Source: Torymus aiolomorphi (Eukaryota; Arthropoda; Insecta; Hymenoptera; Torymidae). From it: a stretch of DNA of 64,000 nt. Positions 30,359-41,794 of the stretch are shown one piece after another. Each line of letters starts with the position of its first letter. The first letter of the stretch is position 1. Both the position numbers and the translations under genes were made by a program. The stretch spans positions 42,267,695-42,331,694 of the forward strand of contig CM070876.1 of assembly GCA_036365515.1 (NCBI GenBank), in the 5' to 3' direction. The notes beneath the pieces are model-generated. The model was not told the DNA's origin and did no database searches. It saw only the letters and a program-made list of their open reading frames with translations.

Positions 30359-32305
30359 TTATATTAGTTTTAGCGCGTTTCTATTTTTAATAAATTTATT
30401 CTTACATAGACTCTTAGTGAATATGTCTGCTATGTTATTTTCAGTTTCTATCTTTACAATATCGATAACACCTTTTTCGTAATTCTCATTTACATAATGA
30501 CGTTGCACTTCAATGTGCTTAGAGTTTTTTGTTAGGTTACCGAATTTTCCTATTGCTACTGCGCCTGAGTTATCCTCGTATATTTTAACAGGATTTTCAA
30601 ATGTCGTATTAAAGGCGTCTTTTAAGAGATTAATTACAAATAATATTTCTGTTGTCACTTCAGACAATGCAATGTATTCAGCAAATGTTGAATTTTTAGT
30701 CACAGTTTTTTGTTTCTGTGCTTTCCAATAGATTATATTTCCAAACATTCTAATAACAAATCCGGTGGTTGACTTTCTGTCAATGTTATCTCCTGCAAAG
30801 TCTGAATCAACCATACAATCAAGTTTATCCTGATTTGAATTACAACAATAAGTCAATTTTAAATGTTTCGTTTTATATAAGTATTTCAATATTCGCATCG
30901 CGTATTTAAAATGTGTTGAATCGTAGCAACTCTGAAATCTACTTAAGTAGTTCACACTGTAAGTTATGTCAGGTCTTGTACCTGTGCTAATATATAATAA
31001 TTCACCTATTAAATTTCGATATTTTATTGTTTCATCTGCTTTATTAGCCTGTTCAAGTTTTAAATTTGTCTCCATCGGAGTATCATACAGTTTCGCGTTT
31101 TCTAAGTTGTACTTAACAGCCAATGATTCTATATATCTCTGTTGACTTAAAGTCATTATACCTTTCTTGTTATTATAATCAATGTCGATTCCTATATATG
31201 ATTTAATTTTTCCTAGATCTTTCATTACAAATCTTTTCATTAAAGCAGATTTAACATCATTGATTCTATCTTTATTTTTACAGCATATTAAGAGATCGTC
31301 TACGAATACTAAAATGTATATAGTATCATCGTCTGTGTTGTTTACATATAAACAGTAATCATAATTGCCTCTTATAAACCCGAGTTTACTCACGCACTTA
31401 TCAAATGACTCATACCAAGCCTTTGGGCTTTCTCTTAATCCGTATAGTGCTTTTAATAATTTGCAAACTTTATTTTTGCCGGTTTCATAACCTTGTGGTT
31501 CATGAATATAAACTTCTGATTTTACTTTTCCGTTAAGAAACGCTGTTTCTACATCCATTTGTTCTATGAACAGATTATTTACGCAACAATGATTTAACAA
31601 AATTTTTAATATTTCCATTTTTCTTAGTGGCGAATAAACATTTTCTTGATATTCTCTTTGTTGGAAACCTCTAACAACTAACCTAGCCTTAAGAGAGTCA
31701 TCGCTTTTCCTTTTATAGACCCACTTTACATCAATAATCTTTTTATTTTGAGGTTTCTCAACTACAACCCATGTATTATTTTTCTTTAGGCATTCAATTT
31801 CTGAATTCATAGCTTTTTGCCATTCTTTAGATTCGCTGGAGTTTAACGCCTCCTCAAATGTATTCGATACATTTGCAGTTACATAATGTATATAAATATA
31901 ATGTGCTACAGGGTTTCCGTATCTTTGTACCGGACTTTTCTTTCTGTTTGATGTTCTTTTAACATTTAAATTTTCATTTGAACGATTGAAAGCATTATCG
32001 ATGTTCTCATTCTCATTTTCAAGATTTTTAATTTCATCGTTATTATTAATTAAATTTTCATTGTCAAAATCATGTTCAATAGCACTACTTGTTTCACTAC
32101 TTGAATCATTTGATTCCTCTAAATTTAATTCGATAATGTTTTCATCATTAACCTTTTCCAAACAGATTATTTCACTGCCATCTTCGACAATTTGTACATG
32201 TCTGGCATTTATTACCTTATTATTTAACAAGACTCTATAACCATTGTGCGTATATCCTACTAATATACCTAATTGGGCTTTATCATCCCATTTTCCTTTT
32301 CTCAA
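30359..32305 (-). CDS. Copia pol, integrase tail plus reverse transcriptase and RNase H
   Basis: A 648-codon open frame on the minus strand. It begins with the end of the integrase (KAQLGILVGYTHNGYRV, the GYxxxGYRV-type block), an acidic linker rich in Asn/Glu/Ser, and the pol linker SKEWQKAMNSEIECL. RT motifs are NNTWVVVEKP, KARLVVRGFQQ, MDVETAFLNG, ALYGLRESPKAW, and the catalytic YVDD-like LVFVDDLLI. RNase H motifs are DSDFAGDNIDRKSTTG and KNSTFAEYIALSE. It ends naturally at RNALKLI. In the intact element it would be part of one gag-pol polyprotein. Here it is separated from the upstream integrase by frameshifts at 32305-32590. Confidence 0.92.
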   Translation of the reverse strand: MRKGKWDDKAQLGILVGYTHNGYRVLLNNKVINARHVQIVEDGSEIICLEKVNDENIIELNLEESNDSSSETSSAIEHDFDNENLINNNDEIKNLENENENIDNAFNRSNENLNVKRTSNRKKSPVQRYGNPVAHYIYIHYVTANVSNTFEEALNSSESKEWQKAMNSEIECLKKNNTWVVVEKPQNKKIIDVKWVYKRKSDDSLKARLVVRGFQQREYQENVYSPLRKMEILKILLNHCCVNNLFIEQMDVETAFLNGKVKSEVYIHEPQGYETGKNKVCKLLKALYGLRESPKAWYESFDKCVSKLGFIRGNYDYCLYVNNTDDDTIYILVFVDDLLICCKNKDRINDVKSALMKRFVMKDLGKIKSYIGIDIDYNNKKGIMTLSQQRYIESLAVKYNLENAKLYDTPMETNLKLEQANKADETIKYRNLIGELLYISTGTRPDITYSVNYLSRFQSCYDSTHFKYAMRILKYLYKTKHLKLTYCCNSNQDKLDCMVDSDFAGDNIDRKSTTGFVIRMFGNIIYWKAQKQKTVTKNSTFAEYIALSEVTTEILFVINLLKDAFNTTFENPVKIYEDNSGAVAIGKFGNLTKNSKHIEVQRHYVNENYEKGVIDIVKIETENNIADIFTKSLCKNKFIKNRNALKLI

Positions 32306-32589
32306 AGCTTCTGGTTTTCTAACAAAGACTTTACTTCCGTATATTTTTAAGTTTTTTACATTTGGTTTGTTTCCAAAAAATATTCAAAAGGAGTTTTATT
32401 TTCATTTGAGTTGGCTATTGTACGGTTTTCATTCAATTCCTTTCTCATTGATAAACTGATAAATTTCCTTATTCAAGTACTCTTTGCCATTATCGCAATT
32501 TAATTTTTTAACTCTTTTATTAAATTTGTTTTCAACTAAATTTACATCTTCTTTAAAACACTTGCAGTCTCTGATTTGCTTTTAATACA

Positions 32590-32961
32590 TTAAACTCTAC
32601 TACATTTACTGTAATCATCAATAAAACTTAGAAAAAATTTTTCTCCATCGGAACCTGTTGTTCTGTGTGGACCATTTAGATCAGTATGAATTAACTCTAA
32701 AATTTCTGAAGTTTTACTTCTCTCATTTTTAAACGGTACATTAGCCATTTTACTTTGAATACAATTTGCGCATTTCATTTCATTATTTTCTAATTTATCT
32801 GGTAAACCATCTACCAATTTATCTTTTACTAATTTGTTTAGATATTGAAAGTTGACATGGCCTAATGCTCTATGCCACTTTTCTTTTTCAGTTAATTTTA
32901 CAGAGTTTACATAGACATCATTTTCAAGATCCTTATATATGTAACTTTTCATAACATACAA
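32590..32961 (-). pseudogene. Copia integrase, N-terminal zinc and start of catalytic core
   Basis: The minus-strand open frame contains the GAG-pre-integrase block KWHRALGHVNFQYLNKL, CANCIQSKM of the HHCC zinc site, and the start of the rve core (IHTDLNGPHRTT, FIDDYSKC) with the first catalytic Asp. The frame breaks at both ends. Core remnants with stops continue to about 32306. Confidence 0.85.
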
Positions 32962-33041
32962 ATCATTTATTCAAATCATTTATTTAAATCATTTATTTAA
33001 ATCATTTATTTAAATTTATCATTTATTTAAATCATCATTTA
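32955..33041. repeat. 13-bp tandem repeat inside the Copia pol gene
   Basis: ATCATTTATTTAA repeats about six times, with some imperfect units. It lies between the protease and integrase parts and causes a stop and frame change there. Confidence 0.9.
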
Positions 33042-33981
33042 TTTTGTTTGCTCCCGCAACTAATTCTTTATTTTTGTTATAAATATTTGCATTATCATTT
33101 TTATAAACAATAGTATTATTTCTTGTAATTTTTGCAACGCTTAATAGATTTTTATTAATTCCTTTTACAAAATAAACGTTTTTTAAATCAATTAATTTTT
33201 CATTATGATAATTTTTGAAATATGTTTTTATATTGCCTACTTTTGTGGCCTTTAAATTTTTGCCATTTGGCAATTTTACTTCAATAGGATTCTTTAATAC
33301 AATAAATTTTTCATACATTCTCTTATCATTCACAACATGATCAGTGCATCCGCTATCTAACAACCAACTGATTTTGTTGAATTTACCATTCTTTTCGCAA
33401 TTATAATTATAAACATTCGTTTTTCTACTTATATTACCACAATCTTCGCCGAAGCTTGGATTGGAGTAAAGAGAAAACTTAGATTCTACTTCACTATAGA
33501 ACGCATCACTCACAATTTCACTTTTCACTCCGTCGTGATTGACCTTGATCATCCAGGTCTCAGCTGATGAGTCTTCGCTGGGTTGGCTGGAGTCTTCTTG
33601 CCTCTGCTGAGCTGCTCCTCTGCCATGACCGCGTCCTCTGTAGTTGCCTCGTTGATATCCTCGTTGGGATCCTCGTTGGCCTCGACCTCTGCTCTGCGAT
33701 GCTCCTCTGCTTTGTGATGCTCCTCTGCTCTGGCTGGCCTGTGGTGGTCTCCAACAGTCCTTTTTGAAATGACCTCCTCGGCCACAGTTATAACACTGTC
33801 CCTTTGTCTTGACGTTGAATGTACTTACATTTTTCCTTTTCTCGTCATCAGGCACTACCAAATTTTTTTCTTGAATTTTAGACTTAACATAGTCTACCGT
33901 TTGTTGAGCTTCTGGAACGAGATCAATGAAACTCCCAATAAAGCTGTAGCTTGCTGGTAGTGCTCTAATTAGATACCGCAT
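33019..33981 (-). pseudogene. Copia gag C-terminus (zinc knuckle, RG-rich) and protease
   Basis: The minus-strand frame begins in gag (YLIRALPASYSF), has the nucleocapsid zinc knuckle CYNCGRGGHFKKDC, then an Arg-Gly/Ser-rich stretch with repeats of ASQSRG and RGSQRGYQRG. The aspartic protease follows, with active site WLLDSGCTDHVV (about 33345-33380). The frame continues through LPNGKNLKATKVG and LSVAKITRNN to a stop in the 13-bp tandem repeat. The RG-rich part may add RNA binding. Confidence 0.9.
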
Positions 33982-34595
33982 TTTTTTTCTGGTAGTGTGC
34001 CTCCAGCTGCTTTAAATTTGTTGCACGCTTGTTCGAACTCTACAAAAAATTCTTCAACTTTCTCATAATTTTTGAGTTTAATATCTTCTAGTTGGCCTCT
34101 GCATATTATTTGCAGCGCTGTAGATTTAGTAGAGTACATCCTCTTGAATTTTTCCATCATTTTGTAAGCTGTATCGCATTCACAAACATATTTTAATTAC
34201 TTGTCTGAAATAGTGCTTATTAATATATTTCGTGTTTTTAAATCCTTTTTCTTCCATTCATCTGCTTTATCTGTCTCAGCCCGCTCTCTTTCAGCTTGCT
34301 CTTTGCACTCTTTATACTCTAATAGAGTCATTAAGCGAAATTTCCAGCTTGCATAGTTTGCACCATCAAAAATGGGAATTACTCTATCTTCGAATTTTGC
34401 TTGCTTAGCCATCTCGACCTTTTTTAACTTGATATCTTCATACACTTTTATTACTTTATTTAGCGTAATTATTTTCTGCACTATTTTCACAAAACGTTTT
34501 TCGGCAATCTTTTTCTCAATTATTTCTTTGCCTTCGTATTCAATGTCTTCTAGTATTACTTCTTCTTTGGTTTTCACTTGTCCTTTAGTGTCCAT
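33969..34595 (-). pseudogene. Copia gag N-terminal part, frameshifted
   Basis: Starts at ATG (34595 on the minus strand) with MDTKGQVKTKEEV, a Lys/Glu-rich region, then the Copia gag block IPIFDGANYASWKFRLMTLL, to a stop at 34197. A second frame, 34160-33969, carries EKFKRMYSTKSTALQII and EEFFVEFEQACNKFKAAGG. At least two shifts or a short internal change separate these from the zinc-knuckle part. Confidence 0.85.
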
Positions 34596-34911
34596 TTATC
34601 ACGTGTATAACCTCAAATTCTGCCACATGCTCTATTCTTGCACCGTGCCGCGTGCTTCACGCAAGAAATCTAATCTGCTCGCATCGGCTTGAATTATTTA
34701 TAAATTTTCAAAATTCTTTCTTCTATCACTTATAGACATATTCTATTATTTATTCACACTTGTATTTTTCTTACTTTTGCCCTTTTCCTTCAATATTTTT
34801 CACAGTTAAACTTTTCGCGAGCCGCGTGCTTTTTCTTTTCCTACAGCAAGGCTGCCACAATACTCGCCGAGGCTTGTATTGAGTCAGAGTCTTTTTGTAT
34901 TGTCACTTACC

Positions 34912-34929
34912 AACCACACTCTGCTACCA
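34912..34929 (-). promoter_or_regulatory. Copia primer-binding site
   Basis: On the minus strand TGGTAGCAGAGTGTGGTT directly follows the 5' LTR. It resembles the complement of a methionine tRNA 3' end (TGGTA-CAGAG type). Confidence 0.65.
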
Positions 34930-35122
34930 TGTTGGAGGTCGTGGTGAGGTTAATTAGAACTCTTATCAATACTTAAAGAAAGATAATAATACTCACAGAC
35001 ACACTAGGGAGGGGAGACTTACATGTGTGCATACGTGTGTCGCGCGCGCTGTCTGTATTGAAATGGAACTTGAACTCGCTGAGGTTCCTTTCGCACAATG
35101 TATATGTATCACATTCCCAACA
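34930..35122 (-). repeat. Copia 5' LTR (193 bp)
   Basis: TGTTGG...CCCAACA ends are intact. It is about 125 bp shorter than the other LTR because of one internal gap; otherwise only scattered differences are seen. Confidence 0.9.
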
Positions 35123-35127
35123 ATCTT

Positions 35128-37126
35128 CATAAAAATTATTCACAGAAATAATTAAATTGCATATGTGACTCATACTACTTTATATTTACATGTAAAACAA
35201 CAAGAATATAAAATTTTAATCAATCTTGCTATTTAAACCTTATATGATACCATCATTTTAAACATATAGAGTTGATTGGAAACGGGTGTTGTCTTTATTT
35301 TTTCTATGTTAATACACATACGCTACCCTTTATTTTTGTTTATAATAATGAAATATAAAATTAATCACATAGGTCGAATAATAAAACCAACAAATACCTT
35401 TAACAATACTTTGAACTTTAATTTGCTATTACATCACAGTGGTATAGAATAAGAAGGTTTCTTCAAAATTGAGATTTAAACAACATATTTGTACTTTACA
35501 TATTCGCTACTCTTATTAACTTTCCTAAGGGTATCAGATTACACGCAGGGGTATATAATACCTTGTCTCATTTTATGCCTTATCATTTTAGTAAGATGAC
35601 TTCGAAGAATTCATGCATTCGAAAATTCTCGAATACCTTTAATTGCTATATAAAGTGAAGAACAAGCGACTTACTACATCAGTTATTAATTAGCCACTTG
35701 TTGAGAAGGATCATAATACAATAAAAATTAATTTATACCCTTCAATTATTAATTCAAAGGTGTTAAATCTTTCGAAAACTATCTTTAGAAATTATTTATT
35801 CAATATTTTGCAAAGGTAATATATTTCACATATTAATAGATTTTTAAACATTGTAATACTTATGGGGTATGTTAACCTATGAAAACTGAGAAGTTCTTAC
35901 GAGAGAAAAAGTGACTATTTTTCACATATTTTACCTGAACATGTCTCCATTTCGAAATAGTTTGTTAAAAGACTTCTCAAGTGAAACCCATACAACGTTC
36001 TGGAGTAAACTACTGAGTCAAACTAAATTCCAAAAACTCATGAATTTTTAGTATTTTTTCTAATAATTTAGAAGAAAAGTTGACAAAACATAAAATAAAG
36101 ATACAATTGCTTGGTTTCATTTTAGGTGTGAGAACATGAACAAAGATTTGAGCTGGAAAATTATTTAACTTTAATTTTTATAATGTGGTGTTTCCAGAAT
36201 CAGAACTTTCATAAAAGGTTCCCATGCTATGATGTGAAAAATTTTAATTGAATAAATTTATAAATATAAAAAAGTTTAAACAATTATAATATTTTTTCTT
36301 CTCATATCAAATTATAAAATAAATGAAAAATAACTTACATATGAATAATTCCGTCGAACTTTTCAAATTTGAACTAGAGGGAAATTGAAAAAGCAAATTA
36401 AGAGCACACTTTCATATGCCCTTTTTTCTTCCTTTCTAGACCTTAAATAGTGAAAAAGTGGTAGCGTTACTCATTTTTTTCTTTTTTCAAAGCCATTTTT
36501 TTTTACCGGATAACTCATATGAAAGCTATGGGAACATCTAGTAGTTAGTGATAATCTTGCTGTATAAGTCATCGGTTTTTATATAGTAAGTGAAAAACTA
36601 CTAACTTGCTTATTTGAACCTGCGGTATATGTTTTTGTGAGGGATAAAATGTATCGATCTCGCCACACAAAAGTTATTTTTCATTGACTTTGTCAGTGTG
36701 CCAGCGATCAATTGCGTCTTTTAAAACGAGTTTCGTTTTTAATAACGTCATTCAAAGTAATGTAAAATAAATTCTATAAGCGGCACACTAATGAGTAACA
36801 AATCATATTATTTGTTATGTTAAAACAAAGGTTTTTCCATTATAAAGACCCAGAAAATTGCAAAGCCATTTTTTAAAAAGCAGCATAGATAAAAAAATTC
36901 AATATTTGCAAAAATCTGGTAACCCTTAAATAACTCATTATGTAAGTAATTTATAAATAAGCCCACATATCTAGAGTTGAGTTCTTGAAAGTACGTGCTA
37001 AAACAGTTGTGAAAAAACTTTTTCCAAATCATTTAGAGAAAAGCCATTTTTTTTAATCGCACAAAGAACATAATAATTTATACGAGTACCACTTAAATAT
37101 GCCTTTAATTTTAGTCTTTCTCCTTA
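35128..37126. other. AT-rich non-coding stretch
   Basis: No gene, clear repeat or element end was recognised. Short open frames such as the one near 36820-37032 have no recognisable features. Confidence 0.6.
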
Positions 37127-37696
37127 CACTGAAAAAAAAAGTATATGAAATATAACAATATTCTTGCTCTTACAGCAATAAAAGTATCGATGTCCGGTCT
37201 ATACGTATACGGTATGGCTGTGACCACTATACTCGTATTGCTGTACTGTGGTTTCGGCCCTGGAAAGATTCAGTGTACCAAATTTTACGATAATATCTTA
37301 CTGTGAGACTACTTATGGATATAAAATATTTTTTATTTTAATTAAACTTATTTTTAAATGAAGTTTACTCATGGTGAGGCTTATAACTTTAATATAAGTG
37401 CAATTCAAAATAAATCAAGGAAATAGTTAAAGGTTACCTCCAATGCCATGCGTGGTATCCATAGCTACGCGTATGACTATAGGAACCAAAAGTATTTATG
37501 TCGCAACCATAACTTTTTTCAATTTGAAGCACGAGTATTGCTCTCACAACTAAACTCAGTTTAGCCTGTGAGAGAATACTCTATTTTGTAAATATAACTA
37601 AACATTTGTCTCTTGTCACTTCCGATATTTTTCTTACAACATCATCCGGTATTGTGAACTCGGTATTGCTGTAAGCTCAATACTTTTTTTTCAGTG
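37127..37696. mobile_element. MITE with TA target duplication (570 bp)
   Basis: CACTGAAAAAAAAAGTAT at the left and ATACTTTTTTTTCAGTG at the right are inverted ends, each flanked by TA (37125-37126 and 37697-37698). There is no coding capacity. The TA duplication suggests a Tc1/mariner-type source, but the family is not identified. Confidence 0.75.
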
Positions 37697-38291
37697 TATA
37701 CGTAATTTGTACGATTTCTAAATTGGGTTTTGGTACCAAGATGATGTTCTTCTCACCCCATTTAAGAATTGTAACCTACACAGAATTCCATGTCGTGAGT
37801 TTATCTAAAGGTATCAAAGAGTAACTCGAATTTGAAAAGTACCGCGGAATTACTCATATATATTTTGTTTTTAAACGATAAGAAGAGATATGAATATTTA
37901 CTTACATTAAAACAATCAATACATATTGTGAATTAAAATTACTAAATTTATTTTGAAGAATATTAATAATTCTTATTATTAATTTTATTACAGATTTTCA
38001 TTATGGATTTCACAAAAATCAATGAAATAGCTCATGTGAATTATCTACCTTCAAAAAAACTATGTGACCTTAACACTAATACAAAGTACAAAGTTACAAA
38101 TATTCGTAATGTCAACACAAAATTTGGATCTGCATTCGTTATTGAATTGGATGATTCTTATCAAGTGTTTTTACCAAGAAAAATTTTTAAATATATTCAA
38201 GCACAGGGTCAAGAATGGTTTGATCAATTCAAAGATAATTGTATGAAAAATTGTGTATCTTTGAAATATTTAGGTGGAGAGATAAATAAAG

Positions 38292-38303
38292 TATATTTGA
38301 ATA
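38292..38303 (+). repeat. Target-site duplication, left copy (foldback element)
   Basis: TATATTTGAATA here is repeated at 41721-41732. Because the element ends are TATA-rich, the real duplication may be 9-12 bp. Confidence 0.8.
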
Positions 38304-39369
38304 TATATATATGGGTCATTCTTGTACTTTTCGGTCATAACCGGTCGCAGGGGGTCAACCGTTTTCCTCGCTGATTTTTTCTGTGCAAGTACATATAAAA
38401 AAAGTGAGAAAGCCCCAATATTAGCTCCCCATATCTAATATTGAGACAGCTACACCGTGCTGAATTTCGAAAAATTGTCAAAAAATGGCTATTTTCGAAA
38501 AATTCTGTACGGCTCGTTTTTTGATCGATTTGAATGATTCAGGAAGAATTTTTTTTGCTATTTTGTCAAATTTTAGAAAAAAAATTTGTGGAATATAAAT
38601 AACGCAATAAAATTTTTACACAAAGGAAAACGTGAATTTAAATATTTTTGTTTGTAAGGTTACCTTTTAACCTTTGTAGTTCCTCGAGTTTTATAGATAT
38701 TGAGATCGGACACAACCTATTTTCTTCCTCTTAAAAAGACGTTTCATTTTCACTTGGCCAACGATTGATTTGATTAACTGCAAGCAAACATACAGCTCTT
38801 TCAAAATGGTCGATTTTCGAAAATCGCAATGTTGGCACCCCTGTAACTTTTTTCTATCAAAATCGATTGGGCTCGTATTGGGCGAAAAAAAAAAGTTTTA
38901 ACCTTCTAGAAAACGACCCAATTGGTTTCGTTCGGTTTTTTGGATATTTGCAAAAGTTACGAATTTTTCAAAATAGGTGTTTTTCGTATACGTATCCATT
39001 AAGGGCGTATTACGCCTAGTGGCTTCTGAGGCCAAAATCAGCTGAATCGATGGCTTTTCATGGGTCTAAATTACTTGAAATTCATGTATTTATTGCCCGA
39101 AGAGTTGAAAATATTAAAAATATTTTATTAAATAATTTTAAAATGCTAAAAACAACAAAGAAAATTACAAAAACTCTTAAAATTAAGCAATTAAAAGTGG
39201 TTTTTAAGTATTTATAAAAATACTTAATCAAATAATTTTTTAATATTTCCAACTCCTCGGGCCATTACTGCATGAATTTTAAGTAATTTAGGACTTGTCC
39301 CATAAAAATTCATTGAATACTTTTTTTTTTTAATTTCTCAGAAACCACTATGTGTAAAACCCCCTTTAA

Positions 39370-39775
39370 GGAGGTTCGATACCGAAATGAAAAATGTTAC
39401 GTCATTCCAAAAACAAATATTCTTGTTCTTCGATTGATTTTCTATTAGTATGTGAAATTTCAGATTGTTTGTCAACTCGGTTATGAAATTATTCAACTTC
39501 AAAGTTCAACTCTTATACACGGGCTCTTATGAAAGTACCTGGGTAAAACACAAAACACTTAGGACGCGAGTCTTTAAAAAAGGTTAGAGCGAATCAAAAA
39601 ACTACAGGCAATATAGCAAATATACAGGAAAATGTTTAAACGCAATCTGATCGCGATTGACAACGCCGATTCCGAGTACTGCGACAAAACGTAAACATAC
39701 GATTGAGTTCGTTGGCTGCGGGAGGGGGTGCGCGCTGAGCCCCACGTCCCGCGAGCGGTGAGCTATCGAACCACC
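39370..39775. mobile_element. TTAA-bounded element i (406 bp)
   Basis: Flanked by TTAA (39366-39369 and 39776-39779). Inverted ends are GGAGGTTCGATA and TATCGAACCACC. It is non-coding and includes a GC-rich stretch at about 39710-39760. Confidence 0.7.
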
Positions 39776-39779
39776 TTAA

Positions 39780-40230
39780 GGTAGTTCCCTGGGTAAGAGA
39801 GAGACAGACAGCTTTGAGCGAGAGAGATAGAGAGTGCACGCTGGCGCGGTGAGCGTACATAACCCTCGAAACATATCAAGTTCTGCGAAAGCGATATATT
39901 TAAGAAGCTCTATTTTAATAATGAAACGATGAATCAACTTCATTCTTGCGCGAAAACATTCCTTATTATATATTCTATGAGTACATGAAATTCCAAGGCT
40001 GACTTGAATCTCGTTGCTTAGATATTGTTGTAAACCGATACATAACGCGACAGTTTCGATATATATAGATATATCTCCCATGTAATCCATGTAACTTTAC
40101 ACAGCAATTACTCAGGAGCTAAAAGACAAAATGCTCTGAAATTTGGATATAACATTCGTTATGTCTTTATTGACCTACGTGTGTAATTTCAAGTATGTAT
40201 TGAATCAACTCTGATCTCCAGGGAACCACT
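39780..40230. mobile_element. TTAA-bounded element ii (451 bp)
   Basis: It shares its left TTAA (39776-39779) with element i and has TTAA at 40231-40234 on the right. Inverted ends are GGTAGTTCCCTGG and CCAGGGAACCACT. It has no coding capacity. Confidence 0.7.
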
Positions 40231-40234
40231 TTAA

Positions 40235-40658
40235 TACGTAAAATACAATACACAAATCATCAGTTTCTTGTTTGAGCATCCGCAGCAAAATTTATATTTC
40301 GATACATATTTTTACTATCCCACTTCTTAAAACATTCTTTCTATATCTATAAAAGATCGTCTGTAATGGTCCTGTCTCTTTTTCCATGAAAGGTTCTTGT
40401 ATCCGGGATCGTATATCCATAGATTATGTTTTCTATAGATTCATTTTGTTTATTTGAAACAACACTTTAAGCAATGAATATAGTTCGATCTATCAGCCTT
40501 TTACACATCTTTGATGAACAGATACAATGAGGAACAGATCCAATACGATAATGCGGTCACTACAATATTTTAAAAAATGGGATAGTAAAAATATGTATCG
40601 AAATATAAATTTTGCTGCGGATGCTCAAACAAGAAACTGAGGATTTGTGTTTTACTTA
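40235..40658. mobile_element. TTAA-bounded element iii (424 bp, ~100-bp arms)
   Basis: Left TTAA 40231-40234, right TTAA 40659-40662. The arms (40235-40335 and about 40560-40658) share CACAAATC, CAGTTTCTTGTTTGAGCATC and CCGCAGCAAAATTTATATTT. It has no coding capacity. Confidence 0.7.
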
Positions 40659-41794
40659 TTAAAGGGGTTCTTACACATAGTGGCTTCTGAGGCCTTTTTA
40701 AAAAAAGTATTCAATGAATTTTCATGGGACAAGCCCTAAATTACTTAAAATTCATGCAGTAATGGCTTGAAGTGTTGGAAATATTAAAATTATTTGTTTA
40801 AGTATTTTTAAAAATTGAAAAACCACTTTTAATTGCTTAATTTTAAGAGTTTTTGTAATTTTTTTTGTCGTTGTTAGCATTTTAAAATTATTTAATTAAA
40901 TATTTTTAATATTTTCATCTCTTTGGACAAGAAATACATGAATTTTAAGTAATTTAGATCAATGAAAAGCCATCGATTCAGCTGATTTTGGCCGCAGAAG
41001 CCACTAGGTGTAACACGCCCTTAATGAATACTTATACGAAAAACCCCCATTTTGAAAAATTCGTAACTTTTGCGAATATCCAAAAAACCGAACGAAGTCA
41101 ATTGGGTCGTTTTCTAGAAGGTTAAAACTTTTTTTTTCGCCCAATACGAGCCCAATCGATTTTGATAGAAAAAAGTTACAGGGGTGCCAACATTGCGATT
41201 TTCGAAAATCGACCATTTTGAAAAAGCTGTATGTTTGCTTGCAGTTAATTAAATCAATCGTTGGCCAAGTGAAAATGAAACGTCTTTTTAAGCGGAAGAA
41301 AATAGGTTGTGTCCGATCTCAATATCTATAAAACTCGAGGAATTACAAAGGTTGAAAGGTAACCTTAAAAACAAAAATATTTAGATTCACGTTTTCCTTT
41401 GTGTAAAAATTTCATTGCATTATTTATATTCCACAAATTTTTTTTCTAAAATTTGACAAAATAGCAAAAAAATTCCTTCTTGAATCATTCAAATCGATCA
41501 AAAAACGAGCCGTACAGAATTTTTCGAAAATAGCCATCTTTTGACAATTTTTCGAAATTCAGCACGGTGTAGCTGTCTCAATATTGGATAAGGGGAGCTA
41601 AAATTGGGGTTTTCTCACTTTTTTTATATGTAGTTTCACAGGAAAAATCAGCGAGGAAAACGGTTAACCTCCTGCGACCGGTTATGACCGAAATGTACAA
41701 GAACGACCCATATACATATATATATTTGAATACAAATAAACTAATATTTAAACGTGTACAAATTAAATACTTCAAATATGTTAACAATGATTAA

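Larger units (their letters stand above)
29490..35122 (-). mobile_element. Copia retrotransposon with both LTRs
   Basis: LTRs at 29490-29807 and 34930-35122 are flanked by ATCTT on both sides (29485-29489 and 35123-35127), a perfect 5-bp target duplication. On the minus strand the order is 5' LTR, primer site, gag, protease, integrase, reverse transcriptase/RNase H, polypurine tract, 3' LTR, the Copia order. Gag and integrase are frameshifted; the RT region is open. A foldback element sits between the pol stop and the polypurine tract. Confidence 0.95.
38304..41720. mobile_element. 3.4-kb foldback element with ~1.06-kb arms
   Basis: The left arm (38304-39369) and right arm (about 40660-41720) are inverted near-copies. 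Ends are TATATATATGGGTC and GACCCATATACATATA, and inner matched blocks include CGGTCATAACCGGTCGCAGG, CGATTGGGCTCGTATTGGGC and GTGGCTTCTGAGGCC. The centre (39370-40658) is three further TTAA-bounded elements. There is no coding capacity. Long arms and a 9-12-bp target duplication resemble Mutator-like foldback elements, which is an inference. Confidence 0.85.
38003..41794 (+). pseudogene. Small 120-codon gene split by a foldback element
   Basis: The ORF starts at ATG 38003 (MDFTKINEIAHVNYLP), carries NTKFGSAFVIELDD, then YQVFLPRKIFKYI, and reads cleanly to 38302 (VYLN). An inserted element then occupies 38304-41720, followed by a repeat of the last 12 target bases. The frame resumes at 41732 (TNKLIFKRVQIKYF) and ends with TAA at 41792-41794. 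Removing the insert and one target copy gives an uninterrupted frame. I do not know the function. The T-K-F-G...V-F-L-P pattern recalls small proteins found with viral-like DNA elements of arthropods; this is a weak recollection. It is on the same strand as the polymerase at 26.6-28.6 kb and may be from the same element. Confidence 0.7.
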
